DNA of 64,000 nucleotides from Actinomycetospora chiangmaiensis DSM 45062 (GCF_000379625.1 NZ_KB903240.1:248195-312194); one strand, 5' to 3'. Positions 36,272 through 48,818 are shown, counted from the stretch's first letter. Translations and numbers: made by a program. The notes: generated from the sequence alone by a model not told the origin.

Positions 36272-36433
36272 TCACACGAGGCGCAGCACTCCGGCGACCG
36301 CCGCGACGACCGCCAGCAGGGTCAGGACCACGGCGGGGATCCAGCGCCGCTCGCGGCCGAAACTGATGACGCCGCCGATGAGGAAACCCGCGAGGAGGAG
36401 CAGGCCGAGGGCCAGGAGCTGGGCCCCGCTCAC
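36272..36433 (-). CDS. Small two-helix membrane protein in the his cluster
   Basis: A 53-residue protein beginning MSGAQLLALGLLLLAGFLIG: one hydrophobic helix (about 4-22), a short basic loop FGRERRW, and a second helix (about 31-51). The GTG at 36433 has a strong GGGAGGGAGA ribosome-binding site 7 nt upstream, and the gene fills the gap between hisB and the methyltransferase, so I consider it real despite its size. Function unknown. Confidence 0.65.
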   Translation of the reverse strand: MSGAQLLALGLLLLAGFLIGGVISFGRERRWIPAVVLTLLAVVAAVAGVLRLV

Positions 36434-36463
36434 GCTGAATCTCCCTCCCGTCGCTTCGCTCGC

Positions 36464-37069
36464 CTAACCCAGGACGCCCTTGGTGGACGCGGTCCCGCCG
36501 TGCAACCGGGCGTCGGGCTCGGTGGCCGCGCGCAGGGCCCGCGCGATCGCCTTGTACTCGGCCTCGGTGATGTGGTGCGGGTCCCGCCCACCGGTGACCC
36601 GGACGTGCAGCGCGATGCCGGCGTGAAAGGCGATCGACTCGAACACGTGCCGGTTGAGCACCGTCGGGTAGTTGTTGCCGACCACGAAGCCCGTCATCAG
36701 CTCGGGCTCCCCGGTGTGCACGCAGTACGGGCGACCGGAGACGTCGACGACGGCCTGGGCGAGCGCCTCGTCCATCGGGATCCAGGCGTCGCCGAAGCGG
36801 CGGATGCCGGACTTGTCGCCGAGGGCCTGCCGCAGGGCCTGCCCGAGGACGATCGCGACGTCCTCCACCGTGTGGTGCGCGTCGATCTCCACGTCGCCGG
36901 TCGCCCGGACCACGAGGTCGAAGCTGCCGTGCTTGCCGAGCGCGTCGAGCATGTGGTCGAAGAACGGCACCCCGGTGGCGACCTCGGTGCGTCCCGTCCC
37001 GTCGAGGTCGATCTCGACGAGGACGCTCGACTCCTTGGTCACGCGCTCCACGCGCCCGGTGCGGCTCAT
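36464..37069 (-). CDS. hisB: Imidazoleglycerol-phosphate dehydratase
   Basis: A 201-residue monofunctional HisB with the manganese-binding histidines in [28 protein letters not shown] and [25 protein letters not shown]. It dehydrates IGP to imidazole-acetol phosphate. ATG at 37069 lies unusually close (2 nt) to GGAGG. Begins 23 nt downstream of the flavoprotein-methyltransferase stop. Confidence 0.95.
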   Translation of the reverse strand: MSRTGRVERVTKESSVLVEIDLDGTGRTEVATGVPFFDHMLDALGKHGSFDLVVRATGDVEIDAHHTVEDVAIVLGQALRQALGDKSGIRRFGDAWIPMDEALAQAVVDVSGRPYCVHTGEPELMTGFVVGNNYPTVLNRHVFESIAFHAGIALHVRVTGGRDPHHITEAEYKAIARALRAATEPDARLHGGTASTKGVLG

Positions 37070-37092
37070 GCCCTCCAGTGTGACGCACCGGC

Positions 37093-38667
37093 TCACGGCC
37101 GCCGCCGGACCTCCACGATCTCGTCGGTGATCGTCGCCTCCTGCCCGTCGGGCCCGGTGGCCACCCGCTCCGGCGATGCCGCCCGCACGACCTCCCACTC
37201 CGGCCCGAGCTCCAGCGACGCGAGGACCTCGGGCGCCGTCGGCAGGCGCAGCGACGGGTCCCACGACCACGGGGCGAGCCGGCCGTGCCCGAGCACCAGC
37301 AGCGTCCCGCCCGGCGCCACCGCCGCGGCCGCGCGCCGCAGGATGGCGGTGCGCGGGAAGTCGGGGTGCGGCGAGTGCAGGAACGACGCGGTCACCAGGT
37401 CGAACTCCCCCGCCGGGAAGGTCTCGGTCAGATCGTGCCGCTCGGTGGTGAGGGGCCGGTCGCCCGCACGCCCGGCGATCCGGTCGCAGGCGGTCTGCGA
37501 GACGTCGGTGGCAGTGACCTCCCACCCCCGCTCGGCGAGCCACAGTGCGTCCCCGCCCTCCCCGGCGCCGAGGTCGAGCGCCCGGCCCGGGGTGAGCGCC
37601 TCCGCCGTCGCCGCCACGGCGGCGTTCACCCGCCCGCTCCACACCTGGTCGCGCTCGGCGTAGAACCGCTCCCAGAACTCCGGGCTGCCGTCCCGGCCCG
37701 CGTGCAGGGCGAGCCGGACGTCCTCCGCGACGAGGTCGGCGTTGACCGCCGCCGCGGCCGCCACCCCCTGCGCCGACGCGACGATCACGGTGGCGCGCAG
37801 GTCGGTGATGTTGCCGGCCGCCCAGACCCCGGGCACCGCGGTGAGGCCCTGCGCGTCGCTCGCGACGTGCTCGCCGACGACGACGTCCCCCGTCCGCATC
37901 TCGACCAGCGGCAGCCCGAGCATCGCGGCGACCTCGCCGCGGGCGTGCACGACCGTCGCCACCGCGAGCGCGTCGACCGCCACCCGGGAGCCGTCCGCGA
38001 GCTCCACGCCCTCGAGGGCGTCCCCGACGACGAGCCGGGTCACCTTGCCCCCGACCACCTCGATGTTCCGGGCGGCGAGCTCGTCGTGGGCGTGGTGGCC
38101 CAGGTCGAGGGCGTCGTTCGCGAACAGCACCACGTCGTCGCTCCACTGCCGGAAGAGCTGCGCCTGGTGCAGTGCGAGCGGGCTCGTCGCGAGGATCCCG
38201 ATCCGCCGGTCGCGGACCTCCCAGCCGTGGCAGTACGGGCAGTGCAGGACGTCGCGGCCCCACCGCGCGGCCAGGCCCTCGACGTCGGGCAGCTCGTCGA
38301 CGACCCCGGTGGCGAGGACCAACCGTCGGGCGTGGAGGGCGCTCCGCGTCGTCCCCCCGTCGCTCCGCTCGCCCGGGCCGTCGAGGGTCACCTCGAAGCC
38401 GCCGGCCGCCGACGATGCGGCGGCGGTGACCACACCGCGCCGGACCACCCCGCCGTAGGACTCGACCTCCACCCGCCCGTCGGCGAGCAGGGCGGCCGGC
38501 GAGGCACCCTCGCGGCCGAGGTAGTTGTGCATGTGGGCGGCGGGGGCGTTGCGCGGCTCGCCCGCGTCGACGACCAGCACCCGCCGTCGGGAACGGGCCA
38601 ACGTCAGCCCCGCCGCCAGGCCGGCGGTCCCGCCGCCGACCACGATCACGTCCCAGTTCTCGGTCAT
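37093..38667 (-). CDS. Thioredoxin-reductase-like flavoprotein fused to a methyltransferase
   Basis: A 524-residue fusion. Residues 1-315 are a thioredoxin-reductase-like domain: FAD site [20 protein letters not shown], redox pair Cys143 and Cys146 in [10 protein letters not shown], second FAD segment [10 protein letters not shown]. Residues 325-524 are a class I methyltransferase with motif I at 364-372 (LDLGAGEGG), and the [20 protein letters not shown] segment, similar to TehB-type enzymes. The CPYCHG group includes dithiol oxidases of natural-product pathways, so a joint job on small thiols or chalcogens is plausible but unproven. ATG at 38667. A Xre-cupin regulator is divergent 59 nt away. 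Confidence 0.9.
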   Translation of the reverse strand: MTENWDVIVVGGGTAGLAAGLTLARSRRRVLVVDAGEPRNAPAAHMHNYLGREGASPAALLADGRVEVESYGGVVRRGVVTAAASSAAGGFEVTLDGPGERSDGGTTRSALHARRLVLATGVVDELPDVEGLAARWGRDVLHCPYCHGWEVRDRRIGILATSPLALHQAQLFRQWSDDVVLFANDALDLGHHAHDELAARNIEVVGGKVTRLVVGDALEGVELADGSRVAVDALAVATVVHARGEVAAMLGLPLVEMRTGDVVVGEHVASDAQGLTAVPGVWAAGNITDLRATVIVASAQGVAAAAAVNADLVAEDVRLALHAGRDGSPEFWERFYAERDQVWSGRVNAAVAATAEALTPGRALDLGAGEGGDALWLAERGWEVTATDVSQTACDRIAGRAGDRPLTTERHDLTETFPAGEFDLVTASFLHSPHPDFPRTAILRRAAAAVAPGGTLLVLGHGRLAPWSWDPSLRLPTAPEVLASLELGPEWEVVRAASPERVATGPDGQEATITDEIVEVRRRP

Positions 38668-38714
38668 GGCGACGACTCTGCGCCCGACCGTGGCCGATCG
38701 GCAAATGTTCTTGC

Positions 38715-38720
38715 TATAAC
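38715..38720 (+). promoter_or_regulatory. -10 element of the Xre-cupin gene (leaderless)
   Basis: TATAAC ends 6 nt before the ATG at 38727. The 59-nt divergent region has GGCAA repeated on both sides of a TTGC, which could be the regulator's own site. Confidence 0.5.
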
Positions 38721-38726
38721 GGCAAC

Positions 38727-41785
<3,059 letters not shown>

Positions 41786-41840
41786 TCATCAGGTGCAGGA
41801 TGGTTGTGGAGACAACTGTTAGCCGTACGAAGGAGCACCC

Positions 41841-42437
41841 ATGAGCGACGACGCCCGCCGTCCGCTGCTGCAGATCATCGTCGCGAGCACCCGGCCCGGC
41901 CGCGTCGGGGAGCCGATCGCGCGGTGGTTCGCGGACTACGCCCGGGCGTACGAGGGCTTCGAGGTGGAGATCGTGGACCTCGCCGAGGTCGACCTGCCGA
42001 TGTTCGCCGAGCCCGAGCACCCCCGCTTCGGGCGCTACACGCTCGACTCCACCAAGGCCTTCAGCGCGATCATCGCGCGCGCCGACGCCTTCGTCTTCGT
42101 CACCCCGGAGTACAACCACAGCTTCAACGCGGCGCTGAAGAACGCGCTCGACCACCTCAACCGCGAGTGGGCAGGCAAGCCCGCCACGATCGTCAGCTAC
42201 GGCGGCGTGGCGGCCGGTGCCCGGGCCGCCGAGGCGCTCTGGCCGGTGCTGGTCGGCCTGAACATGGTCCCGGTGCCCGCCGCCGTGCCGATCCCGTTCG
42301 CGATGAAGAACGTCTCGGGCGAGGGCGACGAGCGCGTGTTCACCCCGGCCGCGGAGACCGAGGGCGGCGCCAAGGCGGCTCTCGACGGCATCACGGCGTG
42401 GATCGAGAAGCTGGGGCTGCAGGGCACCCGGTCCTGA
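41841..42437 (+). CDS. NAD(P)H-dependent FMN reductase
   Basis: A 198-residue flavodoxin-like reductase: phosphate loop [18 protein letters not shown] (about 12-29), [19 protein letters not shown] around 88-106 and [13 protein letters not shown]. It reduces FMN or quinones. AAGGAG lies 7 nt before the ATG. The upstream 84 nt, shared with hisD, contain GTTGT-GGAG-ACAAC (near 41803-41816), a possible operator such as those of HxlR or MarR regulators. Confidence 0.88.
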   Translation: MSDDARRPLLQIIVASTRPGRVGEPIARWFADYARAYEGFEVEIVDLAEVDLPMFAEPEHPRFGRYTLDSTKAFSAIIARADAFVFVTPEYNHSFNAALKNALDHLNREWAGKPATIVSYGGVAAGARAAEALWPVLVGLNMVPVPAAVPIPFAMKNVSGEGDERVFTPAAETEGGAKAALDGITAWIEKLGLQGTRS

Positions 42438-42455
42438 CCAACGCCCGGTGACAGC

Positions 42456-42496
42456 AAAGCGTCGGTGCTTGCATCGGGTGCAAGCAACGACGCTTT
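42456..42496. terminator. 18-bp stem hairpin between convergent genes
   Basis: AAAGCGTCGGTGCTTGCA (42456-42473) and TGCAAGCAACGACGCTTT (42479-42496) pair at 17 of 18 positions around a 5-nt loop; the A-run and T-run at the ends give U-tracts on both strands. It is the strongest intrinsic bidirectional terminator in the window. Confidence 0.85.
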
Positions 42497-42513
42497 CCCG
42501 TCGGACGGGCGGG

Positions 42514-43374
42514 CTACTGCCCGTTGCGCGTCACCGAGAAGTTCGTGACCTTGAGGCCCTTGCCGCCGGTCCACGGCTCGAAGCCCGCCTGCACGCTGGT
42601 CATGTACCAGGTGCTCCTGATCACGCCGCGGTTGGACGCGTCCCGCACGAAGAGGTCGATCGGCAGGTTCGTGACCGAGGTGGTCGGCGTCTTGCGCACG
42701 TAGGAGATGACCGGCAGGTCGGTCTTGCCGTACCAGACGGTGTAGATGACGCCGCCGACGTTGACGTCGTAGTAGGGCTTGCCGATGGGCTGGACCCACG
42801 AGGTGCGGTTGAGCCAGATCATCATCTCGGCGCCCGTGTTGCGCCCGGCCTGCGCGGGGTTCGGGTCGAACCAGATGTCGTAGGCGGTGTTGTACTGGTT
42901 CACCGGCTGGGTCCTGTCGGGGCCCGTCGTCGCGAGGTTCGACCGGACGGTGCCGAGCGTGCGGACCGGGGCCGGGAAGAGGTTCGCCGAGCCCGGCGTG
43001 CAGTAGCCGTAGTTGCAGCCGCGGTAGATCGACGGGTAACCCGAGGGGCCCGTGTTGTTCGCGCCGTCGGCGACGTCGAGGGAGAAGCCGGTGTCGAACG
43101 GCGTCACGCACTGCTTGTTCGGCGTGCCCCACCGGTCGTTCTGCACGACGTACTTGCCGCCGACGCCCTGGGAACCGAACTGGTCGCAGATCTGGGCGTA
43201 CGTCGCGGCCGAACCGACCGCGTTGCCGACGAAGACCGAGCCGCCCGCCACCACGAGGGTGAGGATCGCAGCGACCAGGAACCGCGTCCGACGGGTCGCC
43301 CGGGCAGCGGCGCGCCGTACCGCTGCGCGACCACCCTGGATGGTGCCCCTTGCGTCCGACGTCCGATCTGTCAT
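42514..43374 (-). CDS. Secreted or anchored family 12 glycoside hydrolase (endoglucanase)
   Basis: A 286-residue protein with a basic N-terminus and one hydrophobic segment (about 31-50) acting as signal or anchor. The rest is a GH12 jelly-roll: SGYPSIYRGCNYGYCTPGS, the nucleophile Glu183 in GAEMMIWLNR, and acid/base Glu266 in QAGFEPWTGGKGL. Cysteines 63/89 and 120/125 are positioned for disulfides. GH12 enzymes cut beta-1,4-glucans such as cellulose or xyloglucan. ATG at 43374 follows a GGGGGAG stretch 11 nt away. Confidence 0.88.
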   Translation of the reverse strand: MTDRTSDARGTIQGGRAAVRRAAARATRRTRFLVAAILTLVVAGGSVFVGNAVGSAATYAQICDQFGSQGVGGKYVVQNDRWGTPNKQCVTPFDTGFSLDVADGANNTGPSGYPSIYRGCNYGYCTPGSANLFPAPVRTLGTVRSNLATTGPDRTQPVNQYNTAYDIWFDPNPAQAGRNTGAEMMIWLNRTSWVQPIGKPYYDVNVGGVIYTVWYGKTDLPVISYVRKTPTTSVTNLPIDLFVRDASNRGVIRSTWYMTSVQAGFEPWTGGKGLKVTNFSVTRNGQ

Positions 43375-43528
43375 CGTGTGTCGTACTCCCCCGTGACCGT
43401 CCGCGAACGGTCTGCTCCCGTCGCGGTACGTCACCTACCTCGCCGCCGAGATCCCAACTGTTAGCGGGTCACGGGAAAGTCACTCCGACGAGCGTGTGCG
43501 GGCCCGGTTGTCGGGCATTCTCCTCGTT

Positions 43529-44968
43529 GTGAGTCAGACAGCGGAGATCGGCGTCAGCGGCCTCGCCACCATGGGCCGCAACCTCGCACGGAACCTCGCG
43601 CGGCACGGCCACGCCGTCGCGCTGCACAACCGGACCGACAAGCGGACGACGGATCTCGCGGAGAACTTCTCCGACGAGGGCACCTTCGTCCCGACCTACT
43701 CGGCCGAGGAGTTCGTGCAGGCCCTCGAGAAGCCGCGGCGGATCATCCTCATGGTCCCGGCCGGGAAGGCCACCGATGCGGTGATCGACGAGTTCGTCCC
43801 CCTCCTTGAGCAGGGTGACGTGATCATCGACGCGGGCAACGCGCACTACGTGGACACCCGCCGGCGCGAGAAGGCCCTCTCGGAGAGGGGGCTCAACTTC
43901 GTCGGGATGGGCGTGTCCGGCGGCGAGGAGGGGGCCCTCAACGGGCCCTCGATCATGCCCGGCGGGCCGAAGGAGGCCTACGACAGCCTCGGTCCGCTGC
44001 TCGAGGACATCTCCGCCAAGGTGGACGGGCAGCCCTGCTGCACCCACATCGGGGCGGACGGCGCGGGCCACTTCGTCAAGATGGTGCACAACGGCATCGA
44101 GTACGCCGACATGCAGCTCATCGCCGAGGCCTACGACCTGCTGCGCAAGGGCCTGGGCATGGACCCGGCCGCGATCGCCGAGACCTTCACCGGCTGGAAC
44201 CGGGGCCGGCTCGACTCGTACCTCATCGAGATCACCTCCGAGGTCCTCGCGCACGCGGACGCCGAGACCGGCAAGCCGTTCGTCGACGTCGTCGCCGACG
44301 AGGCCGAGCAGAAGGGCACCGGTCGCTGGACCGTGCAGGCCGCGCTCGACCTCGGTGTCCCCGTCACCGGCATCGCCGAGGCCACCTTCGCCCGCTCGCT
44401 CTCGGGCAACCGCACGCTGCGCGACGCCGCGAAGGACCTCCCCGGGGTCAGCGGCGCCCGCCTCGAGGGGGCGGCGGCCGAGGGGTTCGCCGACGACATC
44501 GAGCAGGCCCTCTACGCCTCGAAGATCGTGGCCTACGCCCAGGGCTTCAACGAGATCCAGGCCGGCGCCGAGGAGTACGGCTGGGACATCGACCTCGGCA
44601 AGGTCGCCAGCATCTGGCGCGGCGGCTGCATCATCCGGGCGAAGTTCCTCGAGGAGATCACCGCCGCCTACGAGCGCGACCCGGGCCTGACGACGCTGCT
44701 GACCGACAGCTCCTTCGCGGACGCCATCGGCGGGGCGCAGGACTCGTGGCGCCGTGTCGTCGCGAGCGCCGCCCAGCTCGGCATCCCGACGCCGGGCTTC
44801 TCCTCGGCCCTCGCCTACTACGACGGCATCCGCGCCGACCGGCTCCCGGCCGCCCTCGTGCAGGGCCAGCGCGACTTCTTCGGGGCGCACACCTACCGCC
44901 GCACCGACCGCGAGGGCACCTTCCACACCGCGTGGGCGACCGACGACCGCGCGGAGTCGGAGGCCTGA
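43529..44968 (+). CDS. gnd: 6-phosphogluconate dehydrogenase (decarboxylating)
   Basis: A 479-residue enzyme of the long form. NADP Rossmann site is IGVSGLATMGRNLARNLARHG, and the substrate residues are in GMGVSGGEEGALNGPSIMPGG and GAGHFVKMVHNGIEY (catalytic Lys). The C-terminal helical domain ends in GAHTYRRTDREGTFHTAW. Note the second Gly of the usual GLAVMG region is GLATMG. Produces ribulose-5-phosphate, CO2 and NADPH, feeding PRPP for his and trp. The frame opens at 43496, but the GTG at 43529 is where homology starts. Confidence 0.96.
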   Translation: MSQTAEIGVSGLATMGRNLARNLARHGHAVALHNRTDKRTTDLAENFSDEGTFVPTYSAEEFVQALEKPRRIILMVPAGKATDAVIDEFVPLLEQGDVIIDAGNAHYVDTRRREKALSERGLNFVGMGVSGGEEGALNGPSIMPGGPKEAYDSLGPLLEDISAKVDGQPCCTHIGADGAGHFVKMVHNGIEYADMQLIAEAYDLLRKGLGMDPAAIAETFTGWNRGRLDSYLIEITSEVLAHADAETGKPFVDVVADEAEQKGTGRWTVQAALDLGVPVTGIAEATFARSLSGNRTLRDAAKDLPGVSGARLEGAAAEGFADDIEQALYASKIVAYAQGFNEIQAGAEEYGWDIDLGKVASIWRGGCIIRAKFLEEITAAYERDPGLTTLLTDSSFADAIGGAQDSWRRVVASAAQLGIPTPGFSSALAYYDGIRADRLPAALVQGQRDFFGAHTYRRTDREGTFHTAWATDDRAESEA

Positions 44969-45023
44969 GTCTCAGGAGGATCTCAGCCGGGGGCGGGAGC
45001 GAACCGGACATTCCGGACGTTGG

Positions 45024-45716
45024 ATGATCGTGCTCCCGCTCCAGGCCCCGCCCGGCACCGACGGTCTCGCCGGTTGGGCGACCGACCTCATGGCCGCCCT
45101 CGGCGCCCCGGGCGCCGGGCTCGTCGTCGCGATCGAGAACGTCTTCCCCCCGATCCCCTCGGAGATCGTCCTGCCGCTGGCGGGCTTCGCCGCGGGTCGG
45201 GGGGAGTTCTCGGTCTGGGCGGCGATCGGCTGGACGACGGCGGGGTCGGTCGTCGGGGCGATCGCGCTCTACCTCGTCGGGATGCTGTGCCCCGACCGCT
45301 GGGTGCGCCGCACGCTCGCGCGGATGCCCCTGGTGGGCGAGGACGACGTGGTCCGGGCCGAGGCGTGGTTCGACCGGCACGGACGTGCCTCGGTGTTCTG
45401 GGGCCGCATGATCCCGGGCGTCCGGTCGTTCGTGTCCGTCCCGGCCGGACAACGCCGCATGCCGTGGTGGGAGTTCATCCTGTTCACGGCGCTGGGCAGC
45501 CTCGTCTGGAACTCCGTGTTCGTCGGCGGCGGCTACGCCCTGGGCGCGCAGTGGCAGCGCGTCGAGCGGTATGCGGGCGTGCTCCAGTCGATCGCGCTGA
45601 CGCTGCTGGTGGTGCTCGTCGTGGTGATGCTCGTCCGGCGCTACCGGCGTCGCCGGGCCGCGCGGCGGACGGCGGCGCCGACCCGGGTCCTGCGCGTTCC
45701 CGACGACGGGTCCTGA
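45024..45716 (+). CDS. DedA-family membrane protein
   Basis: A 230-residue member of the DedA (SNARE-associated Golgi protein) superfamily with about five hydrophobic segments. Signature stretches are ENVFPPIPSEIVLPLAGF (about 31-48) and FWGRMIPGVRSFVSVPAGQRRMPWWEFILFT, with the conserved re-entrant-loop residues. Family members act as lipid scramblases or flippases for carriers such as undecaprenyl phosphate. ATG at 45024; no clear ribosome-binding site. Confidence 0.9.
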   Translation: MIVLPLQAPPGTDGLAGWATDLMAALGAPGAGLVVAIENVFPPIPSEIVLPLAGFAAGRGEFSVWAAIGWTTAGSVVGAIALYLVGMLCPDRWVRRTLARMPLVGEDDVVRAEAWFDRHGRASVFWGRMIPGVRSFVSVPAGQRRMPWWEFILFTALGSLVWNSVFVGGGYALGAQWQRVERYAGVLQSIALTLLVVLVVVMLVRRYRRRRAARRTAAPTRVLRVPDDGS

Positions 45717-45727
45717 CGGTCGGCGGC

Positions 45728-46438
45728 TCAGGTCCGCGACACCCCGCCGAGCAGGTCGACCACGCGGTCCCACGGGTTGCGGGCACCGTGGGGGTAGCGG
45801 GCGCGTGACCGGCGGTCGCGGCGCGAGCCCCGCGTGTACCGGCGGCGGGCCCACGGCGAGCCCGGCCGGGCCAGGCGCAGGGCCCCGAGGAGCGCCACGG
45901 GAGGGAGCAGGACCCCGACGATCGCGGTGACGATCTTGCCCTTGAACGCGGCGGTGACGGCGGCGCCCGTCGTCACGACGACCGAGAGCGCCACGCCGAG
46001 CGCGCCGTCCGCGCCGCTCGTGCCGAACGGGTTGGCGCCGAGCACGAGCAGGCTGCCGACCACGGCCACCATGAGCACGGCGTCGACCGAGAGTCGCCCC
46101 TCGTCCGACCAGTAGACGTCGGCCAGCCGCAGCCAGAGCGCGAACTCGTCGAGCGCCAGCGCCGCACCGGCCCCGAACGCGACCGCCAGCACCGTCCGCC
46201 ACACGCCGTCGGGCCGGTAGATGAACTCCCCCGCCCCGGCGACCAGCATCAGGGCGATGCCGTAGACGAGGTGGTGGACGTGGACCCCGCCGACCGAGGT
46301 GTCGCGGAAGGGGCCGCGGCCGGCCCGGATGAGCCGGGTGATCGACCGCGTCACCAGGAACACGACGAGGAACGAGCCGAGCATCCAGACGGCGGCCAGG
46401 CGACCGGCGCCGAAGTCCACGTCGAGGGACAGGGTCAT
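45728..46438 (-). CDS. Integral membrane protein, paralogue of the next gene
   Basis: A 236-residue membrane protein with about five hydrophobic segments. Conserved blocks shared with the adjacent paralogue are GVHVHHLVYGI (about 50-60), GAGEFIYRPDG, DEFALWLRLADVYWSDEGRLSVDA and the basic tail with WARRRY and WDRVVDLLGG. His and Asp/Glu residues clustered in these blocks could bind a metal. Ribosome-binding site GGAGGAGG precedes the ATG. I know this only as an unassigned actinobacterial family. Confidence 0.8.
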   Translation of the reverse strand: MTLSLDVDFGAGRLAAVWMLGSFLVVFLVTRSITRLIRAGRGPFRDTSVGGVHVHHLVYGIALMLVAGAGEFIYRPDGVWRTVLAVAFGAGAALALDEFALWLRLADVYWSDEGRLSVDAVLMVAVVGSLLVLGANPFGTSGADGALGVALSVVVTTGAAVTAAFKGKIVTAIVGVLLPPVALLGALRLARPGSPWARRRYTRGSRRDRRSRARYPHGARNPWDRVVDLLGGVSRT

Positions 46439-46513
46439 CCGGGGCCTCCTCCACGAGCGCGACCGCCCCAGCCTGACCGATCGTCCGTCCCGGCACGAGG
46501 CCCCGGGGGGCGA

Positions 46514-47230
46514 TCACGGACCGCTCGGCTCCCGGGGGACGCCGCCGAGGACGTCCACGAGCGCGTCCCACCGCGTCCGCCGTCCCTCGGGGAAGCGGGC
46601 CCGCGCCCGGACGTCCTTCGACGATCCCTCGCGGTACCGGCGGCGGGCCCACACCGACCGGGGACGCGCCAGCCGGACCGCCGCCACGACCGCGACCACC
46701 GGGAGGACGACCCCGATGATCGCCGACCCCGGCTTCCCCTTCAGGGCCGCCACGACGGAGAAGAGCACCGTGAGCACCACGCCCACCACGAACGCGGCGA
46801 CGTCGCCCGGTTCGTCGGCGGTGAACGGGTCGGCCCCGAGGACGACCAGCAGGCCCAGCACGCCGACCACGAGCACCGCCTCCACCGACAGCCGGCCCTC
46901 CGGCGACCAGTAGACGTCGGAGAGGTGCAGCCAGAGCGCGAACTCGTCGAGCGCGAGGGCCATCCCGGCGCCGAACCCGACCGCCAGGACGACGCGCCAC
47001 CCGCCGTCGGGCCGGTACACGAACTCCCCCGCCCCGGCGAGCACCATCAGGACGATCCCGTGGACCAGGTGGTGGACGTGGACCCCGCCCACGCTCGCGT
47101 CGCGGAACGGCCCCCGCCCGGCCCTGATCATGCGGGTGACGAACCGCGTGGCGAGGAAGACCACGACGAAGGAGCCGAGCAGCCAGAGGGCCGTCAGCCG
47201 ACCGGGGTCGAACTCGAGCCGTACGTCCAT
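46514..47230 (-). CDS. Integral membrane protein, paralogue of the previous gene
   Basis: A 238-residue protein colinear with its neighbour: GVHVHHLVHGI, GAGEFVYRPDG, DEFALWLHLSDVYWSPEGRLSVEA and WARRRYREGS. About two thirds of residues match by eye. The pair arose by tandem duplication and stayed in the same orientation, 75 nt apart. GAGGAGG ribosome-binding site before the ATG at 47230. Function unknown. Confidence 0.8.
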   Translation of the reverse strand: MDVRLEFDPGRLTALWLLGSFVVVFLATRFVTRMIRAGRGPFRDASVGGVHVHHLVHGIVLMVLAGAGEFVYRPDGGWRVVLAVGFGAGMALALDEFALWLHLSDVYWSPEGRLSVEAVLVVGVLGLLVVLGADPFTADEPGDVAAFVVGVVLTVLFSVVAALKGKPGSAIIGVVLPVVAVVAAVRLARPRSVWARRRYREGSSKDVRARARFPEGRRTRWDALVDVLGGVPREPSGP

Positions 47231-47343
47231 CCGAGCGACCTCCTCGTCCGCGCCGTCATCCCACGGTGACCGATCCGGGGCCTCCGGGGGAGGTCCTGGC
47301 TGGTCACGAGTCGCTCTCGACCGCGGGGGGCCGACGCGCCACG

Positions 47344-48261
47344 ATGACCCGTGTGGCGCAGACCCTGGACACTCGACGTGATCAGCGGCTGCTGCTCCTG
47401 TCGGTCTGGTCGTCGGCCGGGTTCGCCGTCGTCTCCTCGGTGTGGGGCCTGCTCGCCGGCTCGTCGATGATCGTGTTCGACGGCCTGTACTCGTTCGCCT
47501 CGATCGGGCTCTCGCTGTTGGCGGTGGCGGCCCTGCGGACCTCCCGGCGGGGCCCGGACGACGCGCACCCGTGGGGCCGCGAGGAGTGGGAGCCCGTCGT
47601 CGTCGTGGTCAAGGCGCTCGCGCTGGCCGCCCTGTCGGTCTACGCGGTGGTCGGCGGGATCGCGGACCTGCTCGCCGGGGGGCGGGAGGTCGCCACCGGG
47701 TGGGCGCTCGGCTACGCGGTGCTCGCGACGGCGGGCGGTGCCGTGATCACGGTGCTCCTGCGCCGCGGCGACGGCGGTCTCGTCCGCGCCGAGGCGGCCG
47801 AGTGGCAGGGCGACACGCTGCTGTCGGTGGGGGTCCTCGTGGGGTTCGGGATCGCCGCCGGTCTCGTGGCCGCCGGGCGTCCCGACCTCGCCGCCTACGT
47901 CGATCCCGGCATGGTCGTGCTCGTCTCGCTGGCCTTCCTGCGCGTGCCGGCCGGCCTCGTCGTCCGCGCCATGCGGGAGCTCCTCGCGATGTCCCCGCCC
48001 GCGGAGGTCATGCTCGGTCTGCGGGGGTGCGTGGACGCCGTGGCGGAGCGCTACGGCCTGCGCGACGCCGTGCTGCGGGCGTCCGCGGTCGGCAGCCGGG
48101 TGGACGTCGAGATCGACTTCGTGGTCGACGACGCCTCGCGGGTGCGGACGGTCGCGGACTGCGACGAGGTCCGGGCCGACCTGCACGAGCGGCTGGCGGC
48201 GCTCGGCCACGAGCGCTCCGTGGTCGTGGCCTTCACGACCGACCCGAGGTGGACCCGGTGA
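47344..48261 (+). CDS. Cation diffusion facilitator family transporter
   Basis: A 305-residue CDF-type protein: six hydrophobic segments, helix 2 with SSMIVFDGLYSFASIGLSLL, the loop HPWGREEWEPV in the position of the usual HPYGHxRxE, and helix 5 with EAAEWQGDTLLSVGV. A soluble C-terminal domain (about 215-305) has RVDVEIDFVVDD. Candidate metal ligands are Asp and Glu in helices 2 and 5, slightly different from zinc-type CDFs, so the ion is uncertain. GTGA overlap with the next gene. Confidence 0.85.
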   Translation: MTRVAQTLDTRRDQRLLLLSVWSSAGFAVVSSVWGLLAGSSMIVFDGLYSFASIGLSLLAVAALRTSRRGPDDAHPWGREEWEPVVVVVKALALAALSVYAVVGGIADLLAGGREVATGWALGYAVLATAGGAVITVLLRRGDGGLVRAEAAEWQGDTLLSVGVLVGFGIAAGLVAAGRPDLAAYVDPGMVVLVSLAFLRVPAGLVVRAMRELLAMSPPAEVMLGLRGCVDAVAERYGLRDAVLRASAVGSRVDVEIDFVVDDASRVRTVADCDEVRADLHERLAALGHERSVVVAFTTDPRWTR

Positions 48262-48818
48262 CGGCGGCGCGCGAGGAGATCGTCGTGCACCTCGACGCCC
48301 CCGAGGACCTCTTCGCGGTGGACCCGCTCGCGCCGTTGTCCGCCTCGCCGGGCGACCGGCTGCGCGTGACGCCGGGGGTGGAGGAACTGCTCGGCGAGCT
48401 GCTCGGGCGCCCGGGCCTGCGCCGCCCGCGCCGCGTGGTGCTCACGCTGCCCCCGGCGGCCGCCGCCGAGGACGGTGTCGCCGACCGGCTCGAGGACGCG
48501 CTGCGCCGGTGGTGCACCGCCCGCACGAAGCGGATCGAGCGGGAGTCCCGGGCGGCCTGGCGCCAGGGGCTGTGGTCGCTGCGCGGCGGGGGTGCGCTGT
48601 TCGTCGTCGGCCTGCTGCTCTCGACCGACCTCCTCGACCCGGAGGTCCCGCCGTTCCTGCAGGAGGTCCTGGGCAACGGCGTCTTCCTCGTGATCGCCTG
48701 GATCGGGCTGTGGTACCCGCTCGACCTGCTGTTCTTCGCCCGCTCCCCGGCCCGCCGGGAGATGCGGGCGCTCGACGTCCTGGCCACGGCGCCGGTCACG
48801 GTGCGGCCGCGACCGTGA
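48258..48818 (+). CDS. Two-helix membrane protein coupled to the CDF gene
   Basis: A 186-residue protein I do not recognise. The N-terminal about 105 residues are soluble (EEIVVHLDAPEDLFAVDPLA, GVEELLGELLGRP); then a hydrophobic hairpin with two segments at about 112-128 (GGGALFVVGLLLSTDLL) and 140-162 (GNGVFLVIAWIGLWYPLDLLFF), and a short basic tail. The GTG start overlaps the CDF transporter stop by 4 nt, so a joint function is likely. Confidence 0.75.
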   Translation: MTAAREEIVVHLDAPEDLFAVDPLAPLSASPGDRLRVTPGVEELLGELLGRPGLRRPRRVVLTLPPAAAAEDGVADRLEDALRRWCTARTKRIERESRAAWRQGLWSLRGGGALFVVGLLLSTDLLDPEVPPFLQEVLGNGVFLVIAWIGLWYPLDLLFFARSPARREMRALDVLATAPVTVRPRP

